Positions 22,179-40,600 of a stretch of 64,000 bases of DNA are shown here, piece after piece. Under the pieces are notes generated by a model. The model saw only the letters and a program-made list of their open reading frames with translations, had not been told where the DNA came from and did not search any database. The position numbers were made by a program, and so were the translations under genes. Origin of the DNA: Glandiceps talaboti (taxonomy: Eukaryota; Hemichordata; Enteropneusta; Spengelidae); the NCBI RefSeq assembly GCF_964340395.1, contig NC_135553.1, positions 3,614,001 to 3,678,000 of the forward strand, read 5' to 3'. Position 1 is the stretch's first letter, and every line of letters begins with the position of its first letter.

Positions 22179-24243
22179 TGTTTCAGTTTGTTGGTTGAAT
22201 CAACAAAATAAAAAATAAGTACTGAAAATTCTAACAAAGTTATTGAGCAAAATGCATACAATTTCTGGTTCTGGGTCTTATCCAGGAGTGCATGGACATA
22301 AAGCTAGCAAGGTACATCTCCCAAATTCAAAGCCATATACCAGAAACACATCCATATATTTGACAAAATGATTTTATTCTGAGAAAAATAACATTAAAGA
22401 TTTCTTTTTGTATAATGGAAAATACAAAAATGTGTGTACACATAAAAGTAAATAGCTGTTGTAAATACATGGTCTCTTCACAAGTCAGCATTAAAACAAG
22501 AAAAAAACTTGTGTATAACAATAACTTTCAGTTTAAACAGAAAACTGACTTCTTCACATTATCTGAGTTGCCAAAAGTTGTGTGAGGCTTTCTGTTCATG
22601 TTTTTATAGAATTCAAAGAGAGTAATACAGAAATTGCATTGAAATATCGCTGCATTTATTACATAGAAAGTAAAAATTGAAGAAGTTTACTTTTAGTAAG
22701 ATAAAATAACTGATAAATTACAATTAATAATTTAGAAATGATAAGTGTACATACAGAAAGTACTGACATGCTGTTAGCAAAGATCATACCTTGATACTAA
22801 AATTAACATGTTTGGAATGATTACAAAAAATGAGACTGAAAAATGACCTCAAGAGAAAAAGAGAATTTATGGAAAATTATGCCCATTTCCCATATATTGA
22901 TTGAATGATATATATTTTTTACTTCTAACAGAGTCTGATATTTTGAGTGACCACATTATTGGAATGGACTAATTTTCTTTGAAATAATAAAAAAGATTTC
23001 AATTAATTTGATACTTGCTGTCAGACTCAGCAAGCTTGATTTAAGTCATGTGCAATTAAAAAAAAGAAAGAACACTGCGGACATTTTAAAAAAATGACGA
23101 CATATTCTGTTTCCTCTTTTTTGAAAGAAAAAAATTGGGGTGATTTCACCATGTACTTTTGACATTTACTAAGAGATTGGTAAGTGGTATTTTCTCAATA
23201 TCCGCCTCATATTTCATCTTAGATCAAAATCCTAACTGCTACACAATCTAACATTTCATAAACTAAAACTCTTTGTTTTCAAAATGGTACAAGAATAATG
23301 TACCTAGAATTTTCTTTGAGAAAATAAAATAAAATAAAATAAAATAAGCATAAATGTACTTTATTCTCTTCTCTCTCCCCAATCACATGAATCAAGGGAT
23401 AATTCTATGAGAGTACTGACATCTGTCAACTTTGCACCCCCCCCCCCCCCCATTTATTTTGATTACATTCTCAGGTTTTTTTCAGTTTTTATTCAACACC
23501 TTGAACAACAAGTGATTTTTGTATCTATTAGGTGGTGAGAATGGATGTGTGTGCGTGTATGTGTGCATGTGGTGTGTATGTGTGCATGTGAGTGTGTCAA
23601 TCCGTAAGTACTTCTGTTGTTACATTTTGTGACCAGTACTACATCAGAATATTTTTGGAGCATAATCATGCAGGTCAATTACTCAAGTTTTCACAAGAGA
23701 GCTGCCATAAAGTAGAAAATACCAAACACAATAAAATACTTCAAGGGATTCAAGTTCTCCATTGTAATATTAGTATATACTTCTAACAAAATAAAGAATC
23801 GATGTAACTTACACTCTCCTGTGAAAACATTTTGCATTGAAAACAATATATAACTATATCAAATTGCAAGACATAGTTGTACTGACTTGCAACAATATTC
23901 TGGGATACAAGTCAGTGACCTGTGAGGCAGGGTCATTTCAAGATTTCAATTGAAAACACTTTTTATTGTTTTTAACATACTAATCCACTTAAATTTGGGA
24001 ATAAATACCAAGTACATTCATCTATTTGTGTTGACTTTGTTCAATAATACTGATATTAAATTTGACGACACATTTATAGAAGTATAGACAATTTGGGACA
24101 AGATTGTACACATCATGCTGACTTCATTTACATATGAGAGATTACGACACCAGGTGGAAGTAGAAACTTATAATTCAAATTGACTGAATTCTAGAACTTA
24201 GAAAATATGTAGGCTAGGCAGAGAAAACATTCTGAAATCTAAT

Positions 24244-26569
24244 TCAAATATCCTTTTCATCAGCATCAACAATATATTCCTTTCTCTTGACATCTTGCAC
24301 CCCACTCTGTGAAACACCCCCACTCCCATCATTCCCTTGGTTTGCCATCTTCTGTTGAATCTTCTTGCTGGTTGACTGCATGATTTCCATGGCTAGGTTA
24401 AAGGTAAACCAAGCGACACCAAGCAGGGCACTGAATCCAAGGGCCAGCAAACCAACAAATACTAATACACCAGATAACAGCACACCAGCTATTGTCAACA
24501 ATGTACCTGGAAAAAGAAATTTGTGTATGTTACTACCAGTTATAGAGTTTGACACAATGTTTTTTACATCTAACACAAGGTTTTTTGTTGCAGATTACAT
24601 AAACAAAATACAGGAACCAATGGTGTTCATACACATAAATGATACAGTTTATCTTACTGTGATCGTAATCACTTAGCTTGAATATGAATGTGAATCATTA
24701 GCCAGACCATTGTTCTAAATTTGATGCATGTATGATGTAAAAATAACATGTCAATTGCTATGACAGGTGATTGGTGTTGGTAAAACAATGATGTGACATC
24801 ATGGCATACAGAGAAATGAATTTATGCCCTTTATCTGTCATAATGTTGACACATTGTTTGACATGTACAGGATTAGCAGTCCTCTACTGGAGCTAATATT
24901 AAAGTTTGTGTAGTGGGTTATAACGAACTCCTTGTGAGAATTGCTGCTGAAGTCTTATCAGTATTGGATAGTGTAAGACAAAGGGGGACTTAGAAGGTGT
25001 AGGGGAAGCGTCCATGGTCTCAAGAATGAAATGCAAGAGTATGGCCCGGACCAAAATAGTTTGCCAAAATTACAAGGAGAACTTAATTACGGAGAAAAAT
25101 AGTTGTGGCGAGTAGTATTAAAAATAAGTCATACTACTGTACCATGAATGGAGTAGTGACTGCACAGTAAGGGTTTAAGGATGAAGGGCACAACTGTTAC
25201 CATTCAAAAGAAACAGTAAACATTTAAAAAACGAATTTTACACAGATCTTCATATGAGCTACACTATAATATTAGACATGTCTCGTTGTTCAGCCATATC
25301 AGGGCTTGTGAATGTTGTATGGCTTATTTCTTTTGCCGTGAACACTGCATGCTGCAGTGCTGTGTGTGTCCTCACCCGAATGTGTACACTTTTATCTCAG
25401 TATTATCATCACCTAGCCTGGCAAGGGGTTAGATAGTCTATCTGCTAGACCTTGGATGTTCTTCTGATACAATATGACACACGACCGAACATCACTATCG
25501 AGGATGGAACATCCAAGTTCTAGCAAATGTCATCAGGATATAAATAACTGCCAATCAGAGAACCGCATTAGCGACAAGCACAAACAGAAGACAATAGCTA
25601 ATTTTCCATGCATATTCATCTTAAGGAGGGGGTTGTAAAAATAACCACCAATGCGTTAACTGGAATGTGTGAATGACAACGTCTACACACTCATCAAACT
25701 CACAATTACCATAAACCAATAAGACATAGTAATGACATAAGTGTGTTTGTCAACACCTGCATGCAGAGATTGAATATATTAAAGTATATATATGCATACA
25801 TGGCCCAACCCACCGCTTAATGTAATCTCAATGGAATGTCCGGTCTGAAAATGACATTTGCTAGACTGTTTGGACAAGCCCTCACTGTGAACTTCGTTCG
25901 CTTATAGTAACGAAAGAAAGCCTGAACGTCTAGCAGCAAGACTAGGGGTGAGACAGTGTGTAATCTTAATCTAGTCTAGCCAGGGTGAGGTGGCCTAATT
26001 CTGCTATCCTGTGAACTTGTCCGGCATAAGTACAATAGAAAGATAAACAACGTAGCTCCGCCTTGTTGTTTATCTTTCCACTGATGTCTATTGTATACAT
26101 ATCTCTACCAGTGATTACTTTGCATCTTATCTTCAAACCTACTTATGTTTAGGGTTAGTGTTTGGGATTGGCATCCTAGTCATTATCTATATCCCTCATA
26201 CATATTTATATAGGGTTAGATTCCTAGCATAAACCAGGTTTGTGTCACCTTCAAAGGGCGGACTGTTCTAAATGAGTCTCAGACCAAGTATTGATATCTG
26301 TTATTACCTTCAACAAATACAAATCCAACAAAACTGGCACAAATTGTTGCTACAGCAAAACAGATGAAACCAATGATTGGGACACTGCTCATTGCTATGG
26401 CAACCACACTGAACAGTGTGATGAGAGGGTGTTCCTGGGCATACTTCGTTGCCTTTTCTTGTACTTCCTTGAGATGTAGCCTGTCTTCAACTCTTGTCTT
26501 CAGAGTACTAAATCTTGTCATTAGCACTTCTGGACTAATGTGTGGATTTTCTTCTGATACTGATGACAT
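24244..26569 (-). CDS. LDAF1: Lipid droplet assembly factor 1 (promethin/TMEM159)
   Basis: There are two coding exons, 26569-26308 and 24506-24244, joined at VEG|TLL. They total 174 aa plus stop (human 161 aa). The N-terminal 45 residues are polar and helical. A long hydrophobic block (about residues 47-127, from HPLITLFSVVAIAMSSVP through FVGFVFVEG to FSALLGVAWFTFNLA) matches the paired hairpin membrane segments of promethin. A charged tail follows (KKIQQKM to DADEKDI). In other animals LDAF1 binds seipin in the ER, marks sites of lipid-droplet formation and moves onto droplet surfaces. Upstream, a splice acceptor at 26610/26611 and a donor after 26706 imply at least one non-coding 5' exon toward the YARS2 promoter. 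The 1.8-kb intron holds several inverted repeats. Confidence 0.9.
25440..25870. repeat. Inverted-repeat cluster in the LDAF1 intron (decayed foldback element)
   Basis: A motif TGCTAGACCTTGGATGTTC (25442-25460) recurs in inverse orientation as GAACATCCAAGTTCTAGCA (25508-25526). That copy extends into CAAATGTCAT, which is again mirrored by ATGACATTTGCTAGA near 25850-25864. Three related arms in mixed orientation suggest a foldback or MITE-type element with rearrangement. No target-site duplication was identified. Confidence 0.45.
26031..26095. repeat. Long imperfect palindrome in the LDAF1 intron
   Basis: GAAAGATAAACAAC (26038-26051) is exactly reverse-complemented at 26065-26078 around a 13-nt loop. 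Outer TACAATA and TATTGTA segments also pair, with a 10-nt bulge. It may belong to the same foldback-type DNA as the repeats at 25440-25870. Confidence 0.6.
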
Positions 26570-26609
26570 GGTTGTATGGTAATAATGTGCTGCTGTCTCT
26601 TCTCAACTT

Positions 26610-27176
26610 CTGTAAACAAAAATGATAACAATCAAAAACTAGAAAACCGTGAAATATATTTCCACTGACAAATATACTCCAACGTTTTTCTTAGCAGATA
26701 ATTACCTGCGTTTTGAACTTTAGTTGCAGTTTTAAAACGACGGAGAGATACACTATGACAAAGAAAGTCCTGAACGACTTGCTCCGTCTACAAGCAGGAC
26801 TAAAACAGTGCAGAAATGTGTTCTGGCAGTTTTTGACAAATTCCGCCATGTCAAGTGATATTAAATGTAAGCTATTCATACACAATACGACCGTAGACTT
26901 GTATAGCTCAGCCGTCAAATAATGAATTCTGAATCATTTGAATGGCAATTTACACGTGTAAAAGATACAAAAGTATTACATTTCTCTACGAAAAATGAGT
27001 ATTACTAGCCAGAAAAACATTGGTGCATCTTTATAAATAGCAAAACCGAAATTGTAGACGCAATAAAATTTACAGTACGTACCTACCCGTATCTCAACTC
27101 GCAGTTCTACGATCACGTGACTGACACCTGATTTGGGGTGAAAAGTCAGTTACCCAGAATGCACCATCGGTGAAAA
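26610..27176. promoter_or_regulatory. Divergent LDAF1/YARS2 promoter region
   Basis: The two genes are transcribed away from each other across this interval. Near YARS2 it carries the palindromic E-box TCACGTGA (27113-27120). A block ACCCAGAATGCACCATC at 27152-27168 resembles the ZNF143/Staf motif core CCCAGAATGC, which is common in vertebrate bidirectional promoters. The minus-strand donor after 26706 (CGCAG|GTAATT) marks a non-coding first exon of LDAF1. Open frames inside this region do not join the LDAF1 frame. Confidence 0.5.
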
Positions 27177-33474
<6,298 letters not shown>

Positions 33475-34567
33475 CCATGTGAAATCTACAGTCATAACGA
33501 TTTTACTTTTAAACATAATTTAGTTTACTCTTTAAAGTGATGTAAATCTTGTTAGAATAAGTATTATGTAGATATTTGTGTTTTCATACTTATATATATC
33601 CAAGTCCTTCGAACATTAGTTTGAAAAGTTGATATTTCTTTCTTTTTACCCCATGGTAGTTTTTTGTAAGACTACAGATCATGTTGACATGAGGTGAAAA
33701 CCCCCCCAGAGCATTTTCATGGTTAGATAAACCATAGTGGATGGTCTATGGATAAATAAGGAGAGAGTGAGTTGGTGTATGCATTGTGCATGGGTATGTT
33801 CAGAGTTCAGGTCTCATAGACGGTTCTTGGTTTCTTGTTTTGATTCAGTTTTGAGTTATACATTGTATCACACTTGGTACATTTGCTACAATGTATTTAT
33901 TATCAAACTGATTGTTGTGCTGGAATAAACTTGTTGACTATGTCAAAGACATTTTCAAATACCTGTCACTGCACTGTAAATTGTTACCTAGCTAGATATA
34001 TAGATGCATGTGTTGGATTAAAGTTCTGTATTGGTTGTAATATGGAGTGTTATGATAAAGTGTTAATGCAAAGACACAACAGGCTATAATGTGCTGACTC
34101 TTGTCTTTGTCGGCACTCATACTTTTATAGACCTTCCTTGAAAACATCAGAAATGAGAAGCATGCCCTCACTGGTGAAAAATATACATCTTTGACACATA
34201 AACGAAAAGTACAGTATTTTGTTAAACTTTTTTATTGCAAATAAAATACACACAGTTTATAAAATTACAGTGTAACCATTCATTTCAATGTACTATTCAC
34301 ATGTCGTATCATTTCACAAATTTAGAGTCAATTTCAAGTGTAGTATATACAAAGTTATTAAGTACATGTATATCACATAATATTTTGAATCAATACAATA
34401 ATGGCTGATTTATTAGGTATATATACATGTTGGAATGAACTTGGGAGCAACCATTCTTGACTTAGGAAGGTAATGTATGTAGTAACAATACCCCCTATCA
34501 GAATGGATTTGGCCCATTTTATACAAAAGGAATGGCATGTTCGATATAGATACAAGGGGTGAGTAGC
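33475..34567. other. Convergent 3' UTR region of YARS2 and CCDC40
   Basis: Between the two stop codons lie AATAAA at 33924-33929 (plus strand, for YARS2) and the two-way signal at 34231-34245. No additional coding sequence was recognised. Confidence 0.6.
34231..34245. terminator. Palindromic two-way polyadenylation signal between YARS2 and CCDC40
   Basis: TTTATTGCAAATAAA reads AATAAA on the plus strand at 34240-34245 and AATAAA on the minus strand at 34236-34231. It lies about 330 bases past the CCDC40 stop and about 760 bases past the YARS2 stop. It is probably the CCDC40 signal, and YARS2 may use it or the earlier AATAAA at 33924. Confidence 0.55.
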
Positions 34568-37500
34568 TCAGTAATCGTCAGCTGGTAATCCTCTTGAACC
34601 AAGAGACAGGGTTACTTTCCTCAATGCAGGCTGGATATGAGGATATTCCTGATTTATCCTGTCAACAATAGTTGTAATTGTATGTATACGATCACCTTGT
34701 TTTTGTGTCTCAGCATCTAAAGCTTGTTCTGTTTTACAAAGTAGCGTGTATTTACCATCTTTCAAGGATTGGTAGTGTTTGACTTTCTGTTGCTTTGCAA
34801 TCAAGTCTGCCATATTCTGAAATGGACAAAGAATATGAATCGGGTCAAAGGTGAGTTGGTTGGTGCACAGAGTCACAGTGAATCCATAAAGATATACAAA
34901 CTCTTGAATGAATCGTTTAAAGTTTTGTTTTAAGATTTCTGAGAAGCAGACATTTCAAAAAAGAGGTACTATTTTGTACATATCTTTAGGCTCGTGGATA
35001 AAGTATGGTTTTGTGAAATGAGATTGGTGATGGTTGATAACAAGTATGATTGCTAGTACACAATAGTAAGCCAGTTAGTATGACTAGTGAAATACATGAA
35101 CAAGTATTGTACTTTTAGTGCTAAACTTTTTATCTATGGAATAGATTCCATGGCATCAATTCATGCACTATATGTAGAGGTCAAGGGTCAAAGATCAAAG
35201 ATCAAAGCAGTAAACTTACCCTCTGTTTGATTTCCATCAGCTGATCAATATCGCCATCAAATGTATCTGCTTGGCCCTGTAGATGTTGGTAAGTAGTTTG
35301 TTTTTCTTCCAGTTGTTGACTTAATTGTTGTTGATGGACTCTTAATTCACCGATGTCCCCATCACATGAATGAGCATCCTACAGATTAGATCAATCAGTA
35401 CAATTCTATTTGTAAATACATAATAAGGTAAATACATAATAATAATCTTTATTTATACCGGATAGTTCTTACAGTTTTCATAAACTTGTCTCCTAAAGTA
35501 GTCCAGTGAGGGTTGACCCTCCTGGGTTCAGTGTTAATGCAGAAGGAAACCGAAGTACCCGGGGAAAACCTGCGTTGTTAGGTAGGGTCAAACTGAATGA
35601 CATGCTTCATGTTTACAGCTTGACAAATTTAATCAAACCCAGCTTGAACCCTGACCTCACTGGTGAGAGGTAACTGATTTAGCCTCTTGGCCACCGACAA
35701 CCTATGTTTGCATCTGTGAAAACATTAACCAATTAGTTTCCTGACAATTATACAAATCATATACTATGAATTATGACATTATCATATATTCTGAAAACAA
35801 TATGATGCTAAAAAAAACATAATTTATAATTCACTGATTTTGTTTGAGTATGTATGTTTCCTTACCTGTTGAGTTTGTTTGATTTTCTTCTTCATTTCTG
35901 ATAATTTCTTCTGGAATGTTCCCTTGGTTTCTATCTTTTTATTCATCTTAGATTGAGCATCACCCCTTGTAACTATGGTGTCACGCCTAGATACAGCCTT
36001 TTCCATGTCTTGTATCATCTTCTCTTGTTGTTTCATGAGCTGTGTGTACCGTACTTGCATACGATGGATTTCAGCTTTCATTGCACGGATCTCACCTTGA
36101 CCGACTTCTGAATCAACGGCAGCTTTGGCCTCACGTGCAAGCTGTGTTTTCTTCTCCCACAACATGATTTGTCGTCTGGATAAAAAAATAAATAAAATTG
36201 TTAGATGACCGAATATACATGGGGGGAAGGCCACTGCCTACATGAATTATTTTTTATGAGTGTGGCACTTCTGTTAGTGTATACATTGATTTTATTTTTA
36301 ATTATGATGGGTGATGATTTTGTGGGAAATTTGCTATGACGAGACATCAAAAGGTCTGTTAGTTGCTTTGTGACCCTTATACTGTACATTTTAAACCTTG
36401 ATGTGGTCCCTTCCTCAGTCACTTGATATTAGTAAGTCCCATTTATTTTTGATTGTTCATATTTCTGATACTTGCTTTTTTAATAAAGATGCCAGATAAT
36501 GTCTGTCAATATATCTTTACTCATGATCTTTATTTATGATCTTACTTATAAGTATGTTTACATGACCAAATCAGCTCAATACACAGTACAGTAGAAAGGA
36601 GTACAATAGACTTACTCAGCCTCCACTAAGCTGTTCAACAGTCTTTCTTTTTCTTCTGTCAATTCTTCTACTGTAGTCTGCATGTGGATGGATTCATGTT
36701 CTGCTTCCTGTGGATGCACAAAATGATTTATTATCTTGTTAGCACTGTGTACTTTCATGCTTATCAATGATAACAAATCAAGTGAGAAACTAGTCTGTAT
36801 TAAGTTGCTTTCATGCATTGACTAACCCCTCTCATGAAAAGGCAGACAATGGCATGCGACAGAATACAACTTACAGTCTAGCAAGAAACATAGTAATACA
36901 TTCTTGATGATGCTGTTGAGATGTTAACCAAACATTAGGATTTGCTTTCCAGATATTTTCGCTGTGTGGGTAGACATTTTATTTGTAACACATTCTCTTC
37001 ACAAACTAATGAAGCATTATATCCTATTTTCTTACTGGCATCTTATTTTTCACATGTTATCACTTTTTGATCATTTTTGTTTCATAGTAACAACTCTTCC
37101 CAGAAACTAAAGGAATCATAGTTACTACATAGATGTGTAGAATAGAATATATTTGATACTTTGAATTACATATTAATTTTGCAACAAAGTCATTTGACTT
37201 ACCCTTAGACTTTGCATAAATTCATTCTCAACAAGAACATTTCCTTGCTCCAAATCTTGCTTGATTTTGCCTTCTTTGGTCAGCAATGTATTTAATTTGA
37301 TCATATCATTCTGCATGTTGCGTATGTTTCTCTGAATGTCATCTTCTTCATTGGTATGTATGCTTATTTCACCTGAAATGATAATAACATTGTAATTATC
37401 TACCTGAGTAGTACTACTAGTAGTAAAGCCTTCCTGAATGACTACACTGAGTTGTAAGCATGTCTATCCAATCCATATGGCACATTTCATATGTCTAATT

Positions 37501-37586
37501 ATCTATTTCATGTATATCTATCTGTCTGCCTGTGTCTGTCCCTCCGTCCGTCTGTCTATCTGTCTGTCCATTTGTCTGTCTGTCTA

Positions 37587-37637
<51 letters not shown>

Positions 37638-40600
37638 CTGCCCATATGCAGGTCTATCCATATCTCTGTCTGTAATATGCATTACTAAGTGAAAGTCATC
37701 TCTAAACTCTTCACAATTAACAATGAAGGCTGCCAGTCAATTCAGACAACAAGTATTCCTTATCTTGACTGCAATAACACCACAAATACCACACTTAATA
37801 AAGTCTTCACTCACCTTCAATTCTCAACTTCTTCTGTTGTAAGATAGTGAGAGCTTTCTTCATTGTACCAACTTCTACTTCTTGACCATCCTTCTCTTTG
37901 GTTAACTTGACAAGTTCATTTTGTTGTCTAAGCCAGAATTGTTGTAGATCAGCTATTTCTTGAGATCTCTGGTCTATGGATTTAGTCAATGCATTGATCT
38001 CCTGTTCCAAAGGACCAAGCTCTTCACCCTGGTTGAGAAAGATAACAAATGTTAGCAAGTTTAGTCATAACTTGAGAACACAAAATGAAAGAAATTTCTT
38101 TGAGAATTGGTGATACTGTGCACTGTTTACTCACGAACAGACAACTTAGTCTTGGTAACGTAGGCAAATCAAGTTTGCTGATCTCAGTTGAAGACTTTGA
38201 ATTTAGGTAATTTTTATAGAACAAATATCATAATTCATTACAACAATAATATTCAAATGTCAAATTTCTCTAAAGACAAAAAATTAGCATAATAATTGAA
38301 TATGTATTTACATATATTTGCATAAAACCACATGAAGAATATAGTACTCTGTAAATGTCCATGCTTCCTTCTCATTCCAAACAGGCATAAAAATCACCGA
38401 CAAGTATATTTTCCCTTGTTTTTGAAAAACACTCACCCCTTGTGCACTGGCAATAGCATCTATTTTCTTGTTATACTGGTCAATCTGGCCCTGTTTGCGT
38501 TCGATCACTGCATTTCTTTTCACAATCTCACTTTCACTCTTTGAAATGATGTCATTTTTGGATCGGATTTCATCATCTAGTTCAGTGACAACCTTCTTCA
38601 GTCTCTCACACCTAGTCAGAGTGTGAGACAACTCCAATGTATCTCTTGCAATTTCATTTTCCACTTGAGCCATGGAGGATTCCTGTATTAAGCAAAACAC
38701 ATCAAGTTTAGAAAACACATCAATGTATTCGTCTACTACATAATATGCAGGTCTTCTTTCTTTCTTAGTTTTTTTCTTAGAGAAAGTTTTTTTTAGATTC
38801 TCAATAGTTTCTTAGTCATGCAATCTTAAATGTTTTTATATAACAATAAGAAATAATATATTAGAACACCAAAATAAACTTATAAATATATATTTGATTT
38901 GTTCATTTAGATTTGATTTGTTCATTTAGATCAATTTTACCACCACCTACCTGTTCTCTTGTTCTAGCTCTGAGTTTATCTGTCATTTTCTTGGTGTATT
39001 TAGCTGCTTTGTCCATTGTTAGTTCTTCCCTCAGCTTGGCCAAGATTTCATCTTCTAGTCTGACCTTTTCTTGATATTCTCTCTCAATTTGCTTACGCAG
39101 AGCATTCAATTCATTCAATCTGAGTGTACGATCCTGTGAAAATAGAAATTGACACATGGTAAAATTGGTAAAATTTCAAAATATATAAAATGTCAAACAA
39201 TCACAACTAAATCTGTGTCGTCATCATCGCCGCCACCACCGCCACCACACCACCACCACCACCACCACCACCACCACGATCATTATCAGTAGCATCACTA
39301 CATCTTGTTTCAAAAAAACGGTATGACACAAGTCAATGGAATGTAACTTTTGCCAACAACTGTGTCTGAAGAACAGCAAAATATTTTTTGTCTCCTAAGA
39401 TAGAAAATACTTACTGTGGTTGATCTATTGAGTGACTGCTCAGTTTCATGTAACATTCTAGTAAAGGTACTGTATTCTTGTTTTAATTTCTCCTGTCTGT
39501 CTTGACATTGCTGGATAAGTTTCTTGGTTGTAGCGATATCAGCATCATTCTTGTTTTGAAGAAGTGTCAACATTTCATTGTTTTCTTGTTCCTTCTGGAT
39601 GGATTTCTTGTAACCATCAATCTCAGTGTCAAATGATAAAATGCTCTGTTTTTGTTGGCTGAAAATATACAAAATTACAATGTCAGTACATTGTTACTAC
39701 ACATTGATAAGTACTGTACACCGTGTAGCACTGGTTATCCTTGAATTACCTTTGTAAACTCCTCTAACCTTCCTATAATTATGACCATGTTTACAAAACT
39801 TCCATTGCAAACTTTGACTAAAATGATGTTTGATTTCCAACTAATTCATATTGATAAAAAACAAAGATATACTAAATTTGATTTTTACCATCTTAATAAT
39901 CTCCTTGGATAGTATTATTTCAATTTCAACATAAAAACTTAGTCACTCTAACTCTTTCCTACATTTCATTGTACAATAGAAAATAGAATGTCATACTTCA
40001 GCGCTTCATTCATTGCAGCATGTGCTTCATCTCGTCTCCTCATACCAATCAAACTACTATGCCATTGCTGTAACAAATGCTTCTTTTCTAGGTTGATACT
40101 CTGAAAAATAAAGTGGTAGAGAAATTATAAGAACTACATTATCAACAAACAGAACTACATTATCAACACACCCAGAACTACCTTATCAGAACTTGGAACT
40201 ACATTATCAACACACAGAACTACCTTATCAGCACTTAAAACTACATTATCAACACACAGAACTACCTTATCAGCACTTAAAACTACATTATCAACACACA
40301 GAACTACCGTATCAGCACTTAAAACTACATTATCAACACACAGAACTACCGTATCAGCACTTAAAACTACATTATCAACACACAGAACTACCGTATCAGC
40401 ACTTAAAACTACATTATCAACACACAGAACTACCGTATCAGCACTTAAAACTACATTATCAACACACAGAACTACCGTATCAGCACTTAAAACTACATTA
40501 TCAACACACAGAACTACCTTATCAGCACTTGGAACTACATATCAACATACAGAACTCCCTTTGTCAGCGCTATTAGATCTAAGACTCAGGACTACCTAAT

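Larger units (their letters stand above)
18533..24243. other. Non-coding stretch between CCNF and the LDAF1 stop codon
   Basis: No supported exon was found. It contains the hairpin transposon at 19170-19286, a G-rich tract (20563-20610), GT-type microsatellites (21541-21562 and 22073-22178), an AAAAT pentamer run near 23321-23346 and a C14 run near 23439. It must include the 3' UTR of LDAF1. The minus-strand AATAAA at 23967-23962, about 280 bases past the LDAF1 stop, is the nearest candidate signal. Confidence 0.5.

Noticed and set aside
26713-26922. Small frames on both strands between LDAF1 and YARS2
   Set aside because: The minus-strand frame reaches the donor at 26706 but does not join the LDAF1 frame. 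The plus-strand frame has no family resemblance. Treated as 5' UTR and promoter DNA.
40193-40576. Plus-strand frame with a 14-residue repeat, looking like a repeat protein
   Set aside because: It is the translation of a 42-bp minisatellite inside a CCDC40 intron; the period being a multiple of three explains the open frame.
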